Positions 45,755 to 54,285 of a stretch of DNA of 64,000 nucleotides are shown here, one piece after another. The translations under genes were made by a program, and so were the position numbers. Under the pieces are notes generated by a model, which was not told where the DNA came from, did no database searches, and saw nothing but the letters and a program-made list of their open reading frames with translations. Position 1 is the first letter of the stretch; every line of letters starts with the position of its first letter. Source of the DNA: Azorhizobium oxalatiphilum (lineage in GTDB: Bacteria > Pseudomonadota > Alphaproteobacteria > Rhizobiales > Xanthobacteraceae); NCBI RefSeq assembly GCF_014635325.1, contig NZ_BMCT01000007.1, positions 1 to 64,000 of the forward strand, read 5' to 3'.

Positions 45755-48070
45755 ATGGCGATCGTCCGCAAGCCGCATCTGGCCCATTGGGGTGCCTTCT
45801 CCGCACTGGTGGAGGATGGGCGGCTCATCGGCTGCGCGCCGTTCGCGAATGATCCCGCGCCCTCGGCCATGCTGGAGAGCATCACCCCCGCCGTCTATTC
45901 CGACAAACGCATCCGCCGGCCGGCGGTGCGGGAGAGTTTTCTGCGGGCTGGCCACAAGGCCGGCGGGGCGGGCCGTGGCCGCGAGCGGATGGTGGAGGTG
46001 GACTGGGACACCGCCCTCGACCTCGTGGCACGGGAGATCGCCCGCGTGGAGGCCGCGCACGGGCGCGAGGCTTTGTTCGCCGGCTCCTACGGCTGGTCCT
46101 CCGCCGGTCGCTTCCACCATGCGCGCTCGCTGGTGCGGCGCTTCTATTTTTCCGGCGGCGGCGGCGTCGATCAGGTAGGCAATTACAGCTGGGGTACGGC
46201 GCAATTCCTGCTGCCGCACATCATCGGCACCTACCAGCCGCTCACCGGCCGCGTCACCGCATGGCCCAGCATCATCGCCCACACCGATGTCTTCCTCGCC
46301 TTCGGCGGGCTGGCGCTGAAGAACGGGCAGGTGGCCTCCGGCGGGGCTGCCGAGCACACGCAGGAGAAATGGCTGCGGGCATTGGCGGCCAAGGGCATTC
46401 CGGTCATCAACATCTCGCCCACGCGCGGCGATTGCCCCGACTTTCTGAACGCCGAATGGATCTCCATCCGCCCCAATACGGATGCCGCCTTCATGCTGGC
46501 GCTGGCGCATGAAATCCTGCGGCTGGAAGGCGCCGACACGGATTTTCTCGGCCGCTGCACGGTCGGTTTCGCGCCCTTCGCGGCCTATGTGCGCGGCGAA
46601 AGCGACGGGGTGGAGAAGACCCCGGAATGGGCCGAGGCCATCTGCGGCGTGCCGGCGTCCCGCATCGCGCGGCTGGCCGGGCAATTGGTGGGCGCGCGCT
46701 CCTACATCACCTGCGCCTTCGCCGTGCAGCGGGCGGAAAATGGCGAGCAGCCCTATTGGCTGGCGGTGGCGCTGGCGAGCCTGCTGGGGCAGGTGGGCCT
46801 GCCGGGCGGCGGGTTCGGCTTCGGCCATGGCTCCATGAACGGTGTCGGCAATCCGCGCCCCGCCACGCCCGGCCCGGAGATGGCGGTGGGGGCGAACCCG
46901 CTGAAGCGCGCCATTCCCGCCGCCCGCCTCACCGAGATGCTGGAGGGACCTGGCACGCCCTACGCATTCAACGGCGGTACCGAGACCTATCCCGACGTGC
47001 GGCTGGTGCATTGGGCGGGCGGCAATCCCTTCCACCACCATCAGGACCTCAACCGCCTGATGCGGGCGTGGGAGAAGCCCGAGGCGGTGATCGTCAACGA
47101 GATCTGGTGGACCCCCACCGCCCGGCGTGCGGACATCGTGCTGCCCGTCACCACCACGCTGGAGCGCAACGACATCGGCGGCTCCTCCCGCGACCGCTAC
47201 GTCATCGCCATGCAGCAGGCGATCGCGCCGCTGCATGAGGCGCGCTCCGATTTCGACATCTTCGCCGATCTCGCCGCACGGCTCGGCCATGAAGCGGCCT
47301 TCACCGGCGGGCTGGACGAGATGGGCTGGATCCGCGCCATCTATGAGCAGTGCGCAGCGGCGAACCGGGTGGCGGGCATCGCCTTCCCCGATTTCGAGAC
47401 GTTCTGGGCCGAGGGCGCGGTCGAGTTGCCCGAGCCCGCGCAGGACTTCGTGCTGTTCGCCGATTTCCGCGCCGATCCCGCACGTCATCCGCTGAAGACA
47501 CCGAGCGGGCGCATCGAACTGTTCAGCGCCGCCATCGCGGGCTTCGCGCTGGAGGACTGCCCGCCCCATCCGGTGTGGCGGGCGCCCCGCGAATGGGCGG
47601 GGGCGGAGCGCGCGCGGGACTATCCGCTGCATCTGCTCAGCGTGCAGCCGGCGGACCGCCTGCACAGCCAGATGGATTTCGCGCCCTTGCCGCAGGCCGG
47701 CAAGGTTGCGGGCCGGGAGGCGCTGACCATGCATCCCGCCGACGCTGCCGCGCGGGGCTGCCGGGCAGGGGAGACTGTGCGGGTGTTCAACGATCGCGGC
47801 GCGCTGCTGGCGGGGCTGGTGCTCGATGCCGGCGTGCGGCCGGGCGTGGCGGTGATCTCCACGGGGGCGTGGTTCGACCCCGATCCGTCCGATCCGGCAG
47901 GTCCCGAGCGCGCGGGGACGGCCAATGTGCTGACGCGGGATGTGGGCACCTCGCAACTGACGCAGGGGCCGAACGCCATGAGCTGCCTCGTGGAGGTGGA
48001 GCGCGTACCGCAGCAGGGCGAGGGGACACGCGAAATCCTCGAACGCAGGACCAGCCTCGCGGACGTGTGA
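45755..48070 (+). CDS. BisC/TorA-type molybdopterin oxidoreductase
   Basis: This 771-aa cytoplasmic enzyme of the DMSO-reductase family, biotin-sulfoxide/TMAO reductase branch, carries bis-MGD. Ser116 in SYGWSSAGRFHHA is the expected Mo ligand. There is no N-terminal Fe-S Cys motif and no Tat signal, both as in BisC. Cofactor segments GNYSWGTAQF, WAGGNPFHHHQDLNRL, RRADIVLPVTTTLERNDIGG and the C-terminal TQGPNAMSCLVEVE follow. AGGAAGAGGGG precedes the ATG at 45755. It may reduce S- or N-oxides, or oxidise or hydroxylate a substrate of the adjacent pathway. Confidence 0.9.
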   Translation: MAIVRKPHLAHWGAFSALVEDGRLIGCAPFANDPAPSAMLESITPAVYSDKRIRRPAVRESFLRAGHKAGGAGRGRERMVEVDWDTALDLVAREIARVEAAHGREALFAGSYGWSSAGRFHHARSLVRRFYFSGGGGVDQVGNYSWGTAQFLLPHIIGTYQPLTGRVTAWPSIIAHTDVFLAFGGLALKNGQVASGGAAEHTQEKWLRALAAKGIPVINISPTRGDCPDFLNAEWISIRPNTDAAFMLALAHEILRLEGADTDFLGRCTVGFAPFAAYVRGESDGVEKTPEWAEAICGVPASRIARLAGQLVGARSYITCAFAVQRAENGEQPYWLAVALASLLGQVGLPGGGFGFGHGSMNGVGNPRPATPGPEMAVGANPLKRAIPAARLTEMLEGPGTPYAFNGGTETYPDVRLVHWAGGNPFHHHQDLNRLMRAWEKPEAVIVNEIWWTPTARRADIVLPVTTTLERNDIGGSSRDRYVIAMQQAIAPLHEARSDFDIFADLAARLGHEAAFTGGLDEMGWIRAIYEQCAAANRVAGIAFPDFETFWAEGAVELPEPAQDFVLFADFRADPARHPLKTPSGRIELFSAAIAGFALEDCPPHPVWRAPREWAGAERARDYPLHLLSVQPADRLHSQMDFAPLPQAGKVAGREALTMHPADAAARGCRAGETVRVFNDRGALLAGLVLDAGVRPGVAVISTGAWFDPDPSDPAGPERAGTANVLTRDVGTSQLTQGPNAMSCLVEVERVPQQGEGTREILERRTSLADV

Positions 48071-48166
48071 CGTCAACGCGCATCCTGCGGACGGGTGACG
48101 CAAAGCCTTTGTGCGCCGTGCGAATGCGGGGTTTACGTGCGCCTCCGGACGATCCCGTCGCCGTGA

Positions 48167-48186
48167 TGCGACAGATTGCGACAGAT
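48167..48186. repeat. Tandem direct repeat before the cyd regulator
   Basis: TGCGACAGAT occurs twice head to tail (48167-48176 and 48177-48186), 8 bases before the palindrome at 48194. The spacing of about one helical turn suits tandem protein binding. Confidence 0.5.
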
Positions 48187-48193
48187 CAATTCG

Positions 48194-48211
48194 TTTCAGA
48201 ATTTTCTGAAA
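48194..48211. promoter_or_regulatory. Palindromic candidate operator of the cyd regulator
   Basis: TTTCAGAA-TT-TTCTGAAA is a perfect 8+8 bp palindrome ending 15 bases before the ATG at 48227. The position suits autoregulation by the MarR-type protein. No similar site is seen before cydA. Confidence 0.6.
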
Positions 48212-48226
48212 TAGCTGTTGCAAGCC

Positions 48227-48802
48227 ATGACGACACTTTCTCCCCTTGTTCAGGAATTCGTGCTCCATTTCGGTGAAATGGGCAGCCGCTGGGGCATGAA
48301 CCGGACGCTGGGGCAGATCTATGCCTTGCTCTATGCTTCGCCGGAACCGCTCTGCGCCGAAGACATCACCGCGGCGCTCGATGTTTCCCGATCGAACGTC
48401 TCCATGAGCCTGCGTGAATTGCAGGGGTGGAATCTCGTGCTGCTGAAGCACAGGCCGGGAGACCGGCGGGATTTCTTCACCACGCCGGAAGACGTCTGGC
48501 AGATTTTTCGCACCCTCGTGGAAGAACGCAAGCGGCGGGAGGTTGACCCAACGCTAGCTGTGCTGGACGATCTGATCAGCCGGACGGCCGCCGGGGAGGG
48601 CGACCGTCATGCGCAGGCCCGGATGCGTGAGATGTATGGCCTGATCGGCCAGCTCACCACCTGGTACGACGATGTGCGCAAGCTCGATAATCCGCGTCTG
48701 GCCGCCTTGCTGGGGCTGGGGGCGAAGGTCACGCGATTTCTCGACGCGGCCACCCGTCTTGGGCCGCGCCGTCGTGCTTCGAAGGGGGAGACCGGGCAAT
48801 GA
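48227..48802 (+). CDS. GbsR/MarR-type regulator of cytochrome bd genes
   Basis: This 191-aa winged-helix regulator has the recognition region CAEDITAALDVSRSNVSMSL and then ELQGWNLVLLKHRPGDRRD, the usual wing. The C-terminal helices should dimerise. Its stop overlaps the cydD ATG by 4 bases, so it is co-transcribed with cydDC. I infer that it controls cytochrome bd expression. A TTG at 48218 is an alternative start. Confidence 0.85.
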   Translation: MTTLSPLVQEFVLHFGEMGSRWGMNRTLGQIYALLYASPEPLCAEDITAALDVSRSNVSMSLRELQGWNLVLLKHRPGDRRDFFTTPEDVWQIFRTLVEERKRREVDPTLAVLDDLISRTAAGEGDRHAQARMREMYGLIGQLTTWYDDVRKLDNPRLAALLGLGAKVTRFLDAATRLGPRRRASKGETGQ

Positions 48803-50658
48803 CCGCGCCGTCCCACATCCGTGCCGCGTCTGCCGTGGCCTCAGCGGGGGCGGCCCCTGCGGGCACCGCCGCATCGGCCCTGCCGCCACCCGCCACCATG
48901 CGGGCCGGAGCGGAACCCGGTTTCACGCGCCACATGCGCACCACCGGCACCCCCCGCCATGGCCGGCTGCGGGCCGCGCCCGTGGGGCAGGCGGCCACTG
49001 CCGCGCCGGAGGGTGATCCCCGCCGCATCGGCAAGCGCATGACCTCCCTCGGCGCCGGGCTGCAGGTGGTGGCCGCGCTGCTCTTCATCGCGCAGGCGGC
49101 GTTGATCGCCCGTGCCGTGGGCGCCATTGCCGATGGGGCCGGCGCTGAGGCCATGCTCATTCCCGCCGGCCTCGTGCTGGCGGTGGGCGCGGTGCGGGCC
49201 TATCTCGACATGCTGGGCGCGCGCCTGTGCTACCGCGCGGCGCGCGGCGCGCTCACCGCCTTGCGGGCGAAGACGGTTGCCGCCCTTGCCGCCCGCTCTC
49301 CGCTCGATCCCGAACGGCCCGCCGCCGGCGCCGCCGCCAGCGCGCTGGCCGAGCAGGCGGAAGCGGTGGTGCCCTATCTCTCCCGCTTCCAGCCGGCGCG
49401 CATGAAGTCCAGCGTGGTGCCGCTGGTGCTGCTCGCCGCCGTGCTCTGCTTCTCCTGGGCGGCGGCTCTGGTGCTGCTGGTGGCGCTGCCCTTGATCCCG
49501 CTGTTCATGGCCCTCATCGGCATGCGGGCGCAGGCCGCCAGCGAGCGCCAGCTCGCCCAGATGGGCGACATGAACGGCTTCCTGCTGGATCGGCTGCGCG
49601 GTCTTGCCACCATCCGGTCGCTCGGCGCCGTGGACCTCACTACCGGCCGCCTGCGCGACGCCGCCCAGAGCCTGCGCGACCGCACCATGGTGGTCCTGCG
49701 CATCGCCTTCCTCTCCTCCACCGTGCTGGAGCTGTTCTCCGCTCTCGGGGTGGCGCTGGTGGCGGTGTATGTGGGCTTCCATCTACTGGGGGCCATGGAT
49801 TTCGGCACCTGGGGCGGTCCGCTCTCGCTGGCCGAAGGCCTGTTCATCCTCGTGCTGGCGCCGGCCTATTTCGAGCCCATGCGCGAACTGGCCGCCGTGT
49901 GGCATGACCGCGCCTCGGGCGAAGCCGCCTTCACCGCGCTGGAGAAGCTGGCAGCGCCCGGCCTTCCCCTGCCGGGCGCGGACCGCGTGACCTGCGAGCC
50001 GGCCGCGGGTGGGTTCGCGCCGGAGGTGACGCTGTCCGACGTGAGCTTCCGCCATGTGTCCGGCACCGAACCCTTCGCCGCCTTCTCCCTCACCGTGCAG
50101 CCCGGCGAGCGCGTGGCGCTGCTGGGGCCGAGCGGGGTGGGCAAGTCCACTTTGCTCGCCATCATGGCCGGGCTGGTGCCCGTGGCGACCGGCGAGGTGC
50201 GCATCGGCGGCACCCCGCTCAACGCCGAGACGGCGGCGGACCTGCGCGCCGGCATGGCCTGGATCGGCCAGAGCCCACGCTTCTTCGCCGGCTCGCTGCG
50301 TGCCAACGTCGCCCTTGGGCGCCCCGACGTGGGGCCGGAGGCGGTGGACGAGGCGCTCACCTTCGCCATGCTGGACGAGGTGACGGGCGGGCGCACAGGT
50401 GCTGCCATGGGCGAGGACGGCGCCGGGCTTTCCGGCGGCGAGGCGCTGCGGCTGGCGGTGGCGCGGGCGGCGGCGGATCCGCGTGCGCAACTGGTGCTGG
50501 CGGACGAACCCACCGCCCATCTCGATACCCAGACGGCGGACGACATGACCGAGGCGCTGCTGACGCTGGCCATCGGCCGTACCCTCATCGTCTCGACCCA
50601 TGATCCGGTGCTCGCGTCCCGCATGGACCGCGTGATCCGGCTGGAGGCCCGCGCATGA
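48799..50658 (+). CDS. cydD: Heterodimeric ABC exporter subunit CydD
   Basis: This 619-aa membrane ABC protein with CydC is needed to assemble cytochrome bd; exported thiols or haem handling are proposed roles. Six helices span about 85-350. Walker A is GPSGVGKST, signature is LSGGEALRLAVARAAADP and Walker B is LVLADEPTAHLD. An unusual Ala/Pro-rich N-terminal extension of about 75 residues precedes the first helix. The ATGA overlap with the regulator gene, with GGGGGAG before it, supports the long start. Confidence 0.92.
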   Translation: MTAPSHIRAASAVASAGAAPAGTAASALPPPATMRAGAEPGFTRHMRTTGTPRHGRLRAAPVGQAATAAPEGDPRRIGKRMTSLGAGLQVVAALLFIAQAALIARAVGAIADGAGAEAMLIPAGLVLAVGAVRAYLDMLGARLCYRAARGALTALRAKTVAALAARSPLDPERPAAGAAASALAEQAEAVVPYLSRFQPARMKSSVVPLVLLAAVLCFSWAAALVLLVALPLIPLFMALIGMRAQAASERQLAQMGDMNGFLLDRLRGLATIRSLGAVDLTTGRLRDAAQSLRDRTMVVLRIAFLSSTVLELFSALGVALVAVYVGFHLLGAMDFGTWGGPLSLAEGLFILVLAPAYFEPMRELAAVWHDRASGEAAFTALEKLAAPGLPLPGADRVTCEPAAGGFAPEVTLSDVSFRHVSGTEPFAAFSLTVQPGERVALLGPSGVGKSTLLAIMAGLVPVATGEVRIGGTPLNAETAADLRAGMAWIGQSPRFFAGSLRANVALGRPDVGPEAVDEALTFAMLDEVTGGRTGAAMGEDGAGLSGGEALRLAVARAAADPRAQLVLADEPTAHLDTQTADDMTEALLTLAIGRTLIVSTHDPVLASRMDRVIRLEARA

Positions 50659-52388
50659 GCCCGCATGGCGAACCTGCCCTTCCCGCGCCCCGCGCGCGCC
50701 TGCCCTGGGCCTCGCTGAAGCCCGTGCTGGCCCTGTTCCGTGCCGAGGCCGGCTGGACGCTGTTCGGCGGCATGGTGCTCGCCGTCTGCACCCTGCTGGC
50801 GGGCATGCTGCTGCTCGGCCTCTCCGGCTGGTTCATCACCGCCACCGCGCTCGCCGGCCTCTCGGCGGCTACGGCGCTGACCTTCGATGTCTTCTCGCCC
50901 TCCGCCGGCATCCGCTTTCTGGCGCTGGCCCGCACCGGGGCGCGCTATGGCGAGCGGCTCGTCACCCACGAGGCGACGCTGGGCGTGCTGGCGGGCCTTC
51001 GGGCGCGCCTGTTCCACGGCTGGGCGGCGCCCGGCGCGGCGCGGACCCTGCTCGCCCGCCCGGCCCGCATCCTGTTCCGCCTGACTGAAGACATCGACGC
51101 GCTCGGCAATCTCTATCTGCGCGTGCTGGTGCCCGTGGCGGCCGCCATCCTCACCAGCCTTGCGGCGGGCTTCGCCTTCGGTCTCGCGGCCGGCCCGCTG
51201 GCCGGGGTCATGCTGGTGGCGGGTCTGCTGCTGGTGGGGCTGGGCCTGCCCTATGCGGGCGCGCGCACCGCCTTTGCCGCCAACCGCCGGCGGGTGCATG
51301 CCACCGAGGCCCTGCGCGCCCGCACCATCGACCTCATGGCTGGCCAGACCGATCTCGTGATGGCGGGCCGCCTCGTGGCTCAGGGCGAGCGCGTGGTTGC
51401 GGCCGATGCGGCGCTGGCCGTCGCTGATGACCGGCTCAACCGCATCGAGACCCTGGTGGGTGCCGGCCTCGGCTTCGGCGGCGCCGCGCTGGTGACGGGT
51501 GCCCTGCTGGTGGCCGGCGCGCTGGCGCAGGCGGGCAGCATCACGGCCCCCGTGGCGGCGGCGCTGGTGCTCGGCGCGCTGGCGGTGCTCGAACCCTTCG
51601 CGGCCCTACGGCGCGGCGCGCTGGAGCTGGGGCGCGCGCTGCTCGCCGCTCGTCGCCTCGCGCCCCGTCTCGATGCCGAGGTGTCCCCGGCGGTGCCTCT
51701 GCTGCCGCCGGAGGGGATTGCGGTTCAGCTCTCGGGCGTGGCGCTGCGTCATGCGGGTGTGGAGCGGCCGGTGCTTGATGATGTTTCGCTCAGCATCGCG
51801 CGCGGCGAGCGTGTGGGGCTGATCGGGCCGAGCGGGGCGGGCAAGTCCAGCCTCATCGCCTTGATCTCCGGCGAGGCTGCGCCCGATGGCGGCAGGGTGG
51901 CTGCAATGTCCGGCACGGTGCTGACGCAGCGCACCGAACTCTTTCAGGACAGCGTGCGCGACAATCTGCGCCTCGCCGCCCCACAGGCGGATGATGCCGC
52001 GCTGTGGGCGGCGCTGGAGGAGGCGGGACTTGCGCAGGACGTGCGCGCCATGGACGGCGGGCTCGACGCGCGGCTCGGCGAGGGCGGCCTCGGCCTGTCC
52101 GGCGGGCAGGCGCGCCGGCTCGCCGTGGCGCGGCTGATGTTGCGCGGCACCGACCTCTGGCTGCTGGACGAGCCCACCGACGGGCTCGACGCCGACACCG
52201 CGCGCGGTGTGCTGGCCAGCCTCTCCGAACAGGCGACCGGGCGCACGCTCGTCGTCGCCACGCACATCCGTCGTGAAGCGGAGTTGTGCGACCGCCTTCT
52301 CGTGATCGCGCAGGGCCGCATCGTCGCCCGCATCGCGCGCGGGGATGCCGCCTTCGCGGCTGCGCTCGCCGGGCTCCGGCCCGACTGA
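50655..52388 (+). CDS. cydC: Heterodimeric ABC exporter subunit CydC
   Basis: This 577-aa partner of CydD has six helices at about 30-310, then the ATPase domain with GPSGAGKSS, LSGGQARRLAVARLMLRG and LWLLDEPTDGLDAD. It overlaps cydD by 4 bases. The two genes precede cydABX in the same direction, the typical arrangement. Confidence 0.92.
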   Translation: MSPHGEPALPAPRARLPWASLKPVLALFRAEAGWTLFGGMVLAVCTLLAGMLLLGLSGWFITATALAGLSAATALTFDVFSPSAGIRFLALARTGARYGERLVTHEATLGVLAGLRARLFHGWAAPGAARTLLARPARILFRLTEDIDALGNLYLRVLVPVAAAILTSLAAGFAFGLAAGPLAGVMLVAGLLLVGLGLPYAGARTAFAANRRRVHATEALRARTIDLMAGQTDLVMAGRLVAQGERVVAADAALAVADDRLNRIETLVGAGLGFGGAALVTGALLVAGALAQAGSITAPVAAALVLGALAVLEPFAALRRGALELGRALLAARRLAPRLDAEVSPAVPLLPPEGIAVQLSGVALRHAGVERPVLDDVSLSIARGERVGLIGPSGAGKSSLIALISGEAAPDGGRVAAMSGTVLTQRTELFQDSVRDNLRLAAPQADDAALWAALEEAGLAQDVRAMDGGLDARLGEGGLGLSGGQARRLAVARLMLRGTDLWLLDEPTDGLDADTARGVLASLSEQATGRTLVVATHIRREAELCDRLLVIAQGRIVARIARGDAAFAAALAGLRPD

Positions 52389-52706
52389 GCAGAGGATCAG
52401 GGCCGTCCGGCACGCACAGGCGCCCCGGACGGAACGACAGGGGAATGGACGTACTTGCGTGTGCCCGCGCCACGCAGCCGCATGGGTGCGGATGGGGGCG
52501 CGCCTTGAGAGATCCCAACTGGCACACGCCGGCCCGGTCCGGGCGCGCGCGCCGGCTGAGAGTGCAGGGGGATCGGGGATCCCCGGAGCCGGGTCGGATC
52601 AGATGGTCTCAGTCTGATCCGCGAATCCGTCTCCAAGCATCGTGAGAGACCGCTTCCGGCTTGGGTTGCGCGCAATCCAAACCGGACGGGCTCCAGGAGA
52701 AGCAGG
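52389..52706. other. Spacer between cydC and cydA with hairpins
   Basis: No gene is seen in this 318-bp spacer. It holds the self-complementary GGGGATCCCC (52575-52584) and the inverted repeat GGATCAGA/TCTGATCC (52596-52603 with 52613-52620, 9-nt loop). I see no FNR/FixK-type TTGAT-N4-ATCAA box. The length suggests that cydABX has its own promoter. CAGGAGAAGCAGG is the cydA ribosome-binding site. Confidence 0.5.
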
Positions 52707-54281
52707 ATGGAATTCGATATCGTCTCGCTATCGCGATTTCAGTTCGCGATGACGGCGCTGTACCACTTCCTCTTCGTGCCATTGACGCTTGGCCTGTCTG
52801 TCATCGTAGCCATCATGGAGACGGTTTACGTTATGACAGGACGCCGCATCTGGCGGCAGATGACGAAGTTCTGGGGCACGCTGTTCGGCATCAACTTCGT
52901 GCTCGGCGTCGCCACCGGCCTCGTCATGGAATTCCAGTTCGGCATGAACTGGAGCTACTACAGCCATTATGTGGGCGACATCTTCGGTGCGCCGCTGGCC
53001 ATCGAAGGGCTGATGGCCTTCTTCCTTGAGGCCACCTTCGTCGGCCTGTTCTTCTTCGGCTGGGACCGCATGTCGAAGGTGGGGCATCTGACCGCCACCT
53101 GGTGCGTGGCCTTCGGCTCCAACTTCTCGGCGCTCTGGATCCTGATTGCCAACGGCTGGATGCAGAACCCGGTGGGCGCGGCCTTCAACCCGCAGACCAT
53201 GCGCATGGAGGTGGTGGACTTCTACGCCGTGCTGTTCAATCCGGTGGCGCAGGCGAAGTTCGTGCACACGGTCTCCGCTGGCTATGTCACCGCCTCGGTG
53301 TTCGTGCTCGGCGTTTCCGCCTGGTATGTGCTGAAGGGGCGCCATGTGGAGCTGGCCAAGCGCTCGCTCACGGTCGCCGCCTCCTTCGGCCTTGCCGCCT
53401 CGCTGTCGGTGGTGGTGCTGGGGGACGAGAGCGGATATCTCACCACCGAGCACCAGAAGATGAAGCTCGCGGCCATGGAAGCCGTGTGGCGCACGGAGAG
53501 CGTGCCCGCGCCCTTCACCATCGTCGGCTTCCCGGACCAGAAGGCCCGCGAGACGCATTATGCGGTGGAGATCCCGTGGGTCGGCGGCCTCATCGACACC
53601 CGCTCGCTCGATACGCCTGTCGAAGGCATCGAGGAACTGGTGGAGCGGGCCAAGGGCAACATCCGGCGCGGCCTGATCGCCTTCGACGCCCTGCAGAAGA
53701 TCCGCGCCGCCGGCACCGGGACCGTTGATCCCGAGGTCAGGAAGGCGTTCGAGGACAATGGCAACCTGCTCGGCTACGGCCTGCTGCTGAAGCGCTATGT
53801 GGACGATCCGCGGCAGGCGACGCCGGAGCAGATCGACAAGGCGGCGTGGGATACGGTGCCGGAGGTGGCGCCGCTGTTCTGGACCTTCCGCATCATGGTC
53901 GGCGTCGGCATGTTCCAGATCCTGCTGATGAGCGTGTTCTTCGTGCTCTCCGCGCGGCGGATGCTGGATCGCTATCCGGCGCTGCTCTGGGTGGCGGTGC
54001 TCTCCATCCCGCTGCCCTGGATCGCGGTGGAATGCGGCTGGTTCGTCGCCGAGTTCGGCCGCCAGCCCTGGGTGGTGGAGGGGCTGCTGCCCACCGCCGA
54101 GGCGGTGTCCAGCCATGGCATCGTGCCGGTGCTGCTCACCATCTGCGGCTTCGCGATCATCTACACCATCCTCATCATCATCGAGATGTCGCTGATGCTG
54201 CGTGCCATTCGCAAGGGGCCGGAACCGGACGAACAGCCGGATGCCGAACTCATCCCCGCCAGCGTCGTGCCTGCGGAGTAG
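52707..54281 (+). CDS. cydA: Cytochrome bd ubiquinol oxidase subunit I
   Basis: This 524-aa quinol oxidase subunit carries haems b558, b595 and d. His20 (LYHFLFVP) is the expected b595 or d ligand. His187 (FVHTVSAGYV) and Met397 (FRIMVGVGM) are the expected b558 ligands. The quinol loop is the long E. coli type (MKLAAMEAVW to GYGLLLKRY), so it is a true bd-I-like oxidase rather than the short-loop CIO form. The stop is TAG, 4 bases before cydB. Confidence 0.95.
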   Translation: MEFDIVSLSRFQFAMTALYHFLFVPLTLGLSVIVAIMETVYVMTGRRIWRQMTKFWGTLFGINFVLGVATGLVMEFQFGMNWSYYSHYVGDIFGAPLAIEGLMAFFLEATFVGLFFFGWDRMSKVGHLTATWCVAFGSNFSALWILIANGWMQNPVGAAFNPQTMRMEVVDFYAVLFNPVAQAKFVHTVSAGYVTASVFVLGVSAWYVLKGRHVELAKRSLTVAASFGLAASLSVVVLGDESGYLTTEHQKMKLAAMEAVWRTESVPAPFTIVGFPDQKARETHYAVEIPWVGGLIDTRSLDTPVEGIEELVERAKGNIRRGLIAFDALQKIRAAGTGTVDPEVRKAFEDNGNLLGYGLLLKRYVDDPRQATPEQIDKAAWDTVPEVAPLFWTFRIMVGVGMFQILLMSVFFVLSARRMLDRYPALLWVAVLSIPLPWIAVECGWFVAEFGRQPWVVEGLLPTAEAVSSHGIVPVLLTICGFAIIYTILIIIEMSLMLRAIRKGPEPDEQPDAELIPASVVPAE

Positions 54282-54285
54282 ACCC

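Noticed and set aside
48084-48110. GGTGACGCAAAGCC, a piece of the same riboswitch class, after the BisC-type gene
   Set aside because: The other conserved half does not precede it, so no riboswitch fold can be drawn.
45683-48451. A 922-codon minus-strand frame opposite the BisC-type gene
   Set aside because: It is a composition shadow of a GC-rich gene. The plus strand shows clear molybdoenzyme motifs, and the minus frame has none.
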